Below are positions 6,776 through 11,570 of a stretch of 11,570 nt of DNA, one piece after another; positions within the stretch are counted from its first letter, which is position 1, and each line of letters opens with the position of its first letter. A program made the translations under genes and the position numbers. The stretch spans positions 1-11,570 of the forward strand of contig CAJYIG010000371.1 of assembly GCA_913774725.1 (NCBI GenBank), written 5' to 3'. The notes below the pieces were generated by a model, which ran no database searches, was not told where the DNA came from, and was given only the letters and a program-made list of their open reading frames with translations. The stretch comes from an uncultured Curtobacterium sp. (lineage in GTDB: Bacteria > Actinomycetota > Actinomycetes > Actinomycetales > Microbacteriaceae).

Positions 6776-7888
6776 CTACGCCTCCTGGTGTCCGGCCGTG
6801 ATGGTCGCGATGATCTCCTCGCGGTCCTCGAGCGGCAGGAACGAGCCGAGCGCGGCGTTGATCTGGAACGCGGCGAGGTCGTCGAGGTCGTAGCCGAAGG
6901 TGCCGGCGAGGAGCGCGAGCTCCTTCGACAGCGAGGTGTTGCTCATCAGACGGTTGTCGGTGTTCACGGTGACGCGGAAGCCGAGCTGGTACAGCACGTC
7001 GAACGGGTGGTTGGCGAGGTCGTCGCCCCACGCGGCGATCGCACCGGTCTGCAGGTTCGACTGCGGCGCGACCTCGAGCGGGATCTCGCGGTCGCGGACC
7101 CACGACGCGACCTCGCCGAGCGACGCGAGCGTCGAGCCGTCACCGGCGTCGGACAGCGTGATGTCCTCGAAGATCCGGACACCGTGCCCGAGGCGGAGCG
7201 CACGGCCGTCGACCAGCGCCGAGCGGATCGACGCGAGCCCGTCGGCCTCGCCCGCGTGGACGGTCACCGGGAACAGCTCCGACGCCAGGTACTCGAACGC
7301 CGCGCGGTGGTTCGCCGGCGGGAAGCCGGCCTCGGCCCCTGCGATGTCGAAGCCGACCACGCCGCGGTCGCGGTGCCGGACGGCGAGCTCGGCGATCTCG
7401 AGGGACCGGTCGGCGTGCCGCATCGCGGTGACGAGCTGGCCGATCCGGATCGAGCCGCCGGCGGCGTCCACGGCCTCCTCGATGCCGGCCTGCACCGCCT
7501 CGACGGTCTGGTCGAGCGTCAGCCCGCCCCGCAGGTGCTGCTCCGGCGCCCAACGGATCTCGCCGTAGACGACGCCGTCGGCGACGAGGTCCTCGACGAA
7601 CTCCTTCGCGACGCGGTGCAGCTGCGGTGCGGTCTGCATCACCGAGGTGGTCACGTCGAAGGTCTTCAGGTACTCGACGAGCGAACCGCTGTTCGACTGC
7701 TCGGCGAACCACGACCCCAGTGCTTCGGGGTCCGTCACCGGCAGCTCGATGCCCGCCTGGTCCGCCAGGTCGACGATCGTCGCGGGGCGCAGGCCGCCGT
7801 CGAGGTGGTCGTGCAGCGACACCTTGGGCAGGTCGTCGATGACCGCTCCGGCGTCGGGCAGGCGGTGGGTGGGGGCGTCGGCGCTCAT
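6776..7888 (-). CDS. add: Adenosine deaminase
   Basis: A 370-residue zinc-dependent amidohydrolase-fold enzyme that converts (deoxy)adenosine to (deoxy)inosine in the cytoplasm. Zinc and catalytic residues are in place: His26 and His28 in HDHLDG, His211 and Glu214 in VHAGE, His235 in LGHGVR, and Asp311 in NTDN. The substrate-loop Ser-Asn motif appears as APQSN rather than the usual CPxSN, and the second Asp of the common DD pair is Asn312. The length is typical for actinobacterial Add. Its product suits the 6-oxopurine-type PNP encoded downstream. The start ATG 7888 sits directly before the domain; no Shine-Dalgarno is visible, but a TANNNT motif lies 6 bases upstream, so a leaderless transcript is possible. 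The gene is separated from deoA by 134 bp that hold a strong hairpin, unlike the tight junctions elsewhere. IIA follows after 2 bases. Confidence 0.95.
   Translation of the reverse strand: MSADAPTHRLPDAGAVIDDLPKVSLHDHLDGGLRPATIVDLADQAGIELPVTDPEALGSWFAEQSNSGSLVEYLKTFDVTTSVMQTAPQLHRVAKEFVEDLVADGVVYGEIRWAPEQHLRGGLTLDQTVEAVQAGIEEAVDAAGGSIRIGQLVTAMRHADRSLEIAELAVRHRDRGVVGFDIAGAEAGFPPANHRAAFEYLASELFPVTVHAGEADGLASIRSALVDGRALRLGHGVRIFEDITLSDAGDGSTLASLGEVASWVRDREIPLEVAPQSNLQTGAIAAWGDDLANHPFDVLYQLGFRVTVNTDNRLMSNTSLSKELALLAGTFGYDLDDLAAFQINAALGSFLPLEDREEIIATITAGHQEA
6781..6786 (-). promoter_or_regulatory. Shine-Dalgarno for the PTS IIA gene, inside the 3' end of add
   Basis: AGGAGG on the minus strand, 7 bases before the IIA ATG at 6773. 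It is a full match to the anti-Shine-Dalgarno sequence and one of the strongest ribosome sites in the window. It decides the IIA start and suggests efficient translation of the IIA/IIB pair from the add transcript. Confidence 0.8.
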
Positions 7889-7894
7889 GGTCCC

Positions 7895-7900
7895 AGGCTA
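7895..7900 (-). promoter_or_regulatory. Candidate -10 hexamer for a leaderless add transcript
   Basis: TAGCCT on the minus strand matches TANNNT and ends 6 bases before the add ATG at 7888, so transcription would start on the A of the ATG. It lies downstream of the hairpin at 7955-7990 in the only sizeable gap of the cluster, where a second promoter would be expected. A -35 element is not convincing (only GAC-containing sequence upstream). Confidence 0.4.
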
Positions 7901-7954
7901 TCGGTGGTCGCCGACGCCGCGTCCGTACCTGTGCACAACAGACCGCCGGACGGG

Positions 7955-7990
7955 CTGGAGGCTCCCCACAGCCGCGCGGGGAGCCTCCGG
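7955..7990 (-). terminator. Hairpin between deoA and add, likely terminator or attenuator
   Basis: GGAGGCTCCCC (7957-7967) pairs perfectly with GGGGAGCCTCC (7978-7988) around a 10-base loop. Two further closing pairs (one G-T wobble, one C-G) extend the stem to 13. It starts about 32 bases after the deoA stop at 8023. No T-run follows, so it is a GC-rich hairpin terminator or an mRNA-stabilising element rather than a classical intrinsic terminator. It would separate the transport-cdd-deoA part from the add-to-mutase part. Confidence 0.6.
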
Positions 7991-8022
7991 TCGTCGACGT
8001 GGCCGGGTCGCGGCCGTCGCGC

Positions 8023-9312
8023 TCAGCCCGTGATGCGCTCGCGCACGATCGGTCCGCGCCCGGGCGCGGTCGACCCGATCGCCCAGGCGCCCTCGAGTGA
8101 CTCCAGCGCCCGGTCGAACCGTGCCGGCTCGTCCGTGTGGAGCGTCCAGAGCGGCTGTCCCGCGGTGACGGTGTCGCCCGGCTTGACGTGCAGCTCGATG
8201 CCGGCGCCGGCCTGCACCGGGTCCTGCGCACGGGCCCGACCGGCACCGAGACGCCACGCGGAGATCCCGAACGGCAGGGCGTCCTGCTGTACGAGCACCC
8301 CGGACTCGGCGGCGGTGACGACGTGCTGCTCCCGCGCGACCGGCAGGTCGGCCGCGGGGTCGCCGCCCTGTGCCGCGATCATCCGGCGCCAGGTGTCCAT
8401 CGCCCGGCCGTCGGCCAGCGCGGCCGCGGGGTCGGCGTCCGGCAGACCGGCGAGCCGCAGCATCTCCTCCGCCAGCGAGACGGTCAGCGCCACCACGTCG
8501 GACGGCCCGCCGCCGGCCAGCACCTCGACGGACTCGCGGACCTCGAGCGCGTTGCCGATCGTCAGCCCGAGCGGGACCTCTATGTCGGTGAGCAGCGCCG
8601 AGGTCGCGACGCCGGCATCGTTCCCGAGGTCGACCATCGTCTGCGCGAGCTCCTTCGACGCCTCGTACGTCGGCATGAAGGCACCCGAGCCGAACTTGAC
8701 GTCGAGCACGAGCGCGCCCGTGCCCTCAGCGATCTTCTTCGACATGATGCTCGACGCGATGAGCGGGATGCACTCGACGGTGCCGGTGATGTCCCGGAGT
8801 GCGTAGAGCTTCTTGTCGGCCGGGGCGAGCCCGGAGCCCGCGGCGCAGATGACCGCGCCCACCTCCGACAGCACCTGCATCATGCGGTCGTTCGAGATCG
8901 ACGCCTGCCACCCCGGGATCGACTCGAGCTTGTCGAGCGTGCCGCCGGTGTGGCCGAGCCCGCGCCCGGACAGCTGCGGGACCGCCACGCCGAACGACGC
9001 CACGAGCGGCGCGAGCGGCAGCGTGATCTTGTCCCCGACGCCACCCGTTGAGTGCTTGTCCACCGTGGTCTTGCCGAGCGAGCCGAACGACATCCGCTCC
9101 CCCGACGCGATCATCGCGAGGGTCAGGTCCTTGATCTCCCGGCGCTCCATGCCGTTCAGGAAGATCGCCATCGCCAGGGCCGCCATCTGCGGGTCCTCGA
9201 CGTAGCCGCGCGTGTAGGCGTCGACGAGCCAGTCGATCTCGGGGGTGCTCAGCGCATCGCCGGACCGTTTGGTGCGGATGAGGTCGACGGTGTCGAAGGG
9301 CTCGACGGCCAT
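8023..9312 (-). CDS. deoA: Thymidine / pyrimidine-nucleoside phosphorylase
   Basis: A 429-residue enzyme of nucleoside phosphorylase family II, which cleaves thymidine and/or (deoxy)uridine with phosphate to base and (deoxy)ribose-1-phosphate. The family signature SGRGLGHTGGTLDKLE is complete at 115-130. The phosphate loop KHSTGGVGD (86-94), Arg173 in ALRDITGTVE, and SSIMSKKIA (187-195) are the expected substrate contacts. The C-terminal alpha/beta domain is present to ERITG. The length is close to the usual 430-440. The start ATG 9312 is 4 bases after the cdd stop (TGA 9319-9317), with AGGAG about 10 bases upstream inside the end of cdd. It follows cytidine deaminase directly, whose uridine and deoxyuridine products are its likely substrates. 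Whether it prefers thymidine only (DeoA) or also uridine (Pdp) cannot be decided from motifs alone. Confidence 0.95.
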   Translation of the reverse strand: MAVEPFDTVDLIRTKRSGDALSTPEIDWLVDAYTRGYVEDPQMAALAMAIFLNGMERREIKDLTLAMIASGERMSFGSLGKTTVDKHSTGGVGDKITLPLAPLVASFGVAVPQLSGRGLGHTGGTLDKLESIPGWQASISNDRMMQVLSEVGAVICAAGSGLAPADKKLYALRDITGTVECIPLIASSIMSKKIAEGTGALVLDVKFGSGAFMPTYEASKELAQTMVDLGNDAGVATSALLTDIEVPLGLTIGNALEVRESVEVLAGGGPSDVVALTVSLAEEMLRLAGLPDADPAAALADGRAMDTWRRMIAAQGGDPAADLPVAREQHVVTAAESGVLVQQDALPFGISAWRLGAGRARAQDPVQAGAGIELHVKPGDTVTAGQPLWTLHTDEPARFDRALESLEGAWAIGSTAPGRGPIVRERITG

Positions 9313-9316
9313 GTGA

Positions 9317-9853
9317 TCAGTGCTCCTGCTGGTAGGTGGCGAGGGTGCGCGGCCCGAACGCGTCGGGCAGCACCTGGTCGATCGTGCGGATGCCCGACAC
9401 CGTCTCGAGGAGCATGCCCCCGGTCGAGTGTTCGAACAGCAGCTGCCGGCACCGGCCGCACGGCATGAGCGTCGCGCCGTCGCCGTCCACGCACGTGAAC
9501 GCGACGAGCTTGCCGCCGCCGGTCATGTGCAGCTGCGACACGAGCGAGCACTCGGCGCACAGGGTCACCCCGTACGACGCGTTCTCGACGTTGCAGCCCG
9601 AGACGATCCGTCCGTCGTCGGTGAGCGCCGCGGCACCCACCGGGAACGACGAGTACGGCGCGTAGGCGCGCCGCATCGCGGCGGTCGCCGCCTCGCGCAG
9701 GGCGGTCCAGTCCACGTCGACGCTCGCGTCGACGGCGCCGGTGTCCGTGTCGCTGTCGGCCTGGAGGCTCGTGGCCGGGTCCGTCCAGGACGGCTCGCCG
9801 GTCACGGGGTCGGTGGCAACCGTGTGGTCACCTGCGGGGTTCGTGTCGGTCAT
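9317..9853 (-). CDS. cdd: Cytidine deaminase with unusual N-terminal extension
   Basis: A 178-residue protein whose core (about 48-178) is a homotetrameric-type zinc cytidine deaminase converting (deoxy)cytidine to (deoxy)uridine. The catalytic motif is CAE with Cys99 and Glu101, and PCGRC supplies Cys132 and Cys135; together these give the three-cysteine zinc site. AYAPYSSFPVGAA (64-76) and CNVENASYG (87-95) are also typical. Usual length is about 130, so the first 45 residues are extra: they are rich in Asp, Thr, Pro and Ala and look disordered. The start ATG 9853 is supported by GGGAGG 8 bases upstream (9862-9867), so the extension appears genuine rather than a mis-called start. It begins 19 bp after the upstream permease stop and ends 4 bp before deoA, consistent with one operon. 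Cytoplasmic; no signal peptide. Confidence 0.93.
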   Translation of the reverse strand: MTDTNPAGDHTVATDPVTGEPSWTDPATSLQADSDTDTGAVDASVDVDWTALREAATAAMRRAYAPYSSFPVGAAALTDDGRIVSGCNVENASYGVTLCAECSLVSQLHMTGGGKLVAFTCVDGDGATLMPCGRCRQLLFEHSTGGMLLETVSGIRTIDQVLPDAFGPRTLATYQQEH

Positions 9854-9861
9854 GTGCCGTG

Positions 9862-9867
9862 CCTCCC
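9862..9867 (-). promoter_or_regulatory. Shine-Dalgarno supporting the distal cdd start
   Basis: GGGAGG on the minus strand, 8 bases before the ATG at 9853, in the short gap after the permease gene. It favours the long form of Cdd with its 45-residue N-terminal extension over any internal start. Confidence 0.65.
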
Positions 9868-9872
9868 GTCCG

Positions 9873-11159
9873 TCAGCTCTTGGTGTACGGCTTGCCGGCG
9901 GCCGCCGGTCCGCGCGACTGCCCGACCAGGCCGGCGACCGCGAAGATCGTGACGACGTAGGGCAGCATGAGCAGGAACTCGCTCGGCACCGGCGAACCGA
10001 CCGCGGCGAGCGTGTTCTGCAGGTTCGAGGCGAAGCCGAACAGCAGCGCCGCGAGGGTCGCGCGGACCGGGTCCCAGCGACCGAAGATGACCGCCGCGAG
10101 CGCGATGTAGCCGGCGCCCGCGGTCATGTCCTTCGTGAAGCCGCCCGCCGCGTCGAGCGTGAAGTACGCACCGCCGAGACCGGCGACCGCGCCCGCGATC
10201 GAGACGTTCCAGAACCGGGTCCTGGCGACGTTGATGCCGACGGTGTCCGCGGCCTGCGGGTGCTCGCCGACAGCCCGGAGGCGCAGGCCCCAGCGGGTCT
10301 TGAACAACCCGAACGTGACGACCGCGACGGCGACGTACGCCAGGTAGACCACGACCGTCTGCTCGAAGAAGATCGGACCGATGACCGGGATCTGGTGCAG
10401 CACCGGGACGTCGAACTTCGGGAAGCGGATGCCGACGTTGAGCGTCTGCTGGTTCGGCGAGAGCACCTGCGAGTACAGGAAGCCGGTCAGGCCGGAGATG
10501 AACGCGTTGATGACGACACCGACGATGACCTGGTCGACGAGGTACTTGATGCTGAAGGCCGCGAGGACGAACGACACCAGCACACCGGCGATCAGCGCGC
10601 CGACCAGGCCGACCCACGCCGAGCCGGTGAGCGAGGCGATCATCGCCGAGGTGAACGCCCCGGCGAGGAACTGGCCCTCGATCGCGATGTTCACGACACC
10701 GACTCGTTCGGAGATCACACCGCCGAGGGCACCGAACACGAGCGGGACGCTGAGGCTCAGGGCGCCGACGAGCATGCCGGGGATGGTGATCGAGTCGCCC
10801 GCCACGGCCCAGCTCAGGAAGCCGACGACGAACACGAGCGCGAACAGGGCGGTCACCCACAGCGGGACACGGCGGGACCCACGGGTCTCGACGATCGCGT
10901 ACACCGTCGCGATCGCGAGGAGGACGATGACGACCACACCGGTCGCCGCGGCCGGCAGCGGGACGTTCGGCAGCGCGAAGAAGTCACCGGACGTGGACAG
11001 GCGGAAGGTCGCCGTGCCGCCTCGACGGGCGAAGCCGAACAGCACGAGCGCCAGCAGTGTGAAGACGCCGAACGCGATCGGGAGCTTCCAGCTCCTGGTT
11101 GTCTCGACGGGCCGGTCGGCGGGCAGTGCCGGGGCTGCGGTGGGGCTGAGGGTGCTCAT
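9873..11159 (-). CDS. Nucleoside ABC transporter permease (BPD_transp_2 family)
   Basis: A 428-residue integral membrane protein with about ten hydrophobic segments (for example around 26-44, 70-90, 98-120, 128-150, 185-202, 208-230, 268-286, 318-335, 350-380 and 395-412). Key family stretches are NIAIEGQFLAGAF (157-169) and the cytoplasmic coupling loop RLRAVGEHPQAADTVGI (293-309), close to the RAVGENPRAA pattern of BmpA-linked nucleoside importers (NupQ/YufQ-like). The Asp/Pro-rich N-terminal tail and two extra N-terminal hydrophobic segments make it longer than the approximately 310-residue relatives. The start ATG 11159 overlaps the preceding permease stop (ATGA) and has AGGAAGG about 10 bases upstream. 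With the permease upstream it would form the membrane channel; the ATPase and lipoprotein genes are not in the window. Nucleoside specificity is inferred from family and from cdd, deoA, add and PNP downstream. Confidence 0.9.
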   Translation of the reverse strand: MSTLSPTAAPALPADRPVETTRSWKLPIAFGVFTLLALVLFGFARRGGTATFRLSTSGDFFALPNVPLPAAATGVVVIVLLAIATVYAIVETRGSRRVPLWVTALFALVFVVGFLSWAVAGDSITIPGMLVGALSLSVPLVFGALGGVISERVGVVNIAIEGQFLAGAFTSAMIASLTGSAWVGLVGALIAGVLVSFVLAAFSIKYLVDQVIVGVVINAFISGLTGFLYSQVLSPNQQTLNVGIRFPKFDVPVLHQIPVIGPIFFEQTVVVYLAYVAVAVVTFGLFKTRWGLRLRAVGEHPQAADTVGINVARTRFWNVSIAGAVAGLGGAYFTLDAAGGFTKDMTAGAGYIALAAVIFGRWDPVRATLAALLFGFASNLQNTLAAVGSPVPSEFLLMLPYVVTIFAVAGLVGQSRGPAAAGKPYTKS

Positions 11160-11570
11160 GCGGCGACCGCCTTCCTGCTGGACTTCGTGCGGACGCGGCG
11201 ACGCGCGCCGGGCTGCGGGATCCGGAAGATCGCGCGGACCAGCGGCGGGGCTGCGATGAAGAGGACGATGAGGGCCTGGATCACGCCGACGATGTCGATC
11301 GGGATGCCGTTCGCGGCCTGCATGGCGTAGCCGCCGTTCTTCAGGACACCGAAGAGGATGGCGGCCCAGAAGACACCCCACGGCTTCGAGCGACCCAGCA
11401 GTGCCACGGTGATCGCGTCGAAGCCGATGCCGGCGTCGATGCCCGAGGTGAAGCCCGAGGTGACGGCGCCCTGCACCTGGTACGCACCGGCGATGCCGAC
11501 GAGGGCACCGGAGATGACGAGCACCCAGATGGTGAGCGCGGGCACGCTCATGCCGGCGACGCGAGCCGCC
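11156..11570 (-). CDS. Nucleoside ABC transporter permease, first subunit, C-terminal part only
   Basis: The frame is open to the window edge and stops at TGA 11158-11156, giving about 137 C-terminal residues. Visible are three hydrophobic stretches: a segment around ALTIWVLVISGALVGIAGAY, one around VTVALLGRSKPWGVFWAAI-type sequence with the GRSKPWGV turn, and a last one near VGVIQALIVLFIAAPPLV. A basic tail (ARRRVRTKSSRK) follows. This is the typical end of a BPD_transp_2 permease that pairs with the downstream one (NupP/YufP-like). The ATG at 11551 is internal; the true start lies outside the window. The 4-base ATGA overlap with the next gene shows that the two permeases are translationally coupled, as expected for two halves of one channel. 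Confidence 0.87.
   Translation of the reverse strand, partial: AARVAGMSVPALTIWVLVISGALVGIAGAYQVQGAVTSGFTSGIDAGIGFDAITVALLGRSKPWGVFWAAILFGVLKNGGYAMQAANGIPIDIVGVIQALIVLFIAAPPLVRAIFRIPQPGARRRVRTKSSRKAVAA

Noticed and set aside
1..11570. tRNA, rRNA, CRISPR array or known riboswitch
   Set aside because: No direct-repeat/spacer pattern, cloverleaf or rRNA-like stretch was seen on either strand, and intergenic space is too small for most riboswitches.

Overview
The window is GC-rich (about 70%) actinobacterial chromosome. Its gene content and order fit a member of the Microbacteriaceae (Curtobacterium/Clavibacter/Leifsonia-like); this placement is inferred from protein character, not from a database search. 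Almost all of it is coding. It reads as two core-metabolism blocks pointing at each other, with one accessory-looking gene between them.

Left block (1-2183, + strand): the 3' end of a Maf-type nucleotide pyrophosphatase gene, then a complete biotin carboxylase/biotin carrier gene of the AccA3 type. Maf next to acyl-CoA carboxylase genes is a familiar actinobacterial neighbourhood.

Middle (2184-3434): one minus-strand gene for a 312-residue protein with an AbiEi-like N-terminal region and a C-terminal PD-(D/E)xK nuclease-like core. It is bracketed by two copies, in inverted orientation, of the same 54-bp element (2200-2253 and 3350-3403). Each copy contains a near-perfect 15-18 bp stem and lies just after the stop codon of a core gene, so they look like members of a terminator-like repeat family.

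Right block (3435-11570, all minus strand): a nucleoside uptake and catabolism cluster. In transcription order it holds two ABC-transporter permeases of the nucleoside type (the first cut by the window edge), cytidine deaminase (cdd), thymidine/pyrimidine-nucleoside phosphorylase (deoA), adenosine deaminase (add), PTS IIA and IIB proteins without a IIC, a trimeric-type purine nucleoside phosphorylase, and a PgcA/PGM2-type phosphosugar mutase. Most junctions overlap by 4 bases or have very short gaps. A hairpin and a possible leaderless promoter between deoA and add may divide the cluster into two transcription units.

Together the right-hand genes import nucleosides, deaminate cytidine and adenosine, split the products by phosphorolysis, and probably convert (deoxy)ribose-1-phosphate to the 5-phosphate. 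The mutase is therefore more likely a phosphopentomutase in practice than a phosphomannomutase. The least explained parts are the orphan PTS IIA/IIB pair inside this operon and the 54-bp repeat pair around the nuclease-like gene.
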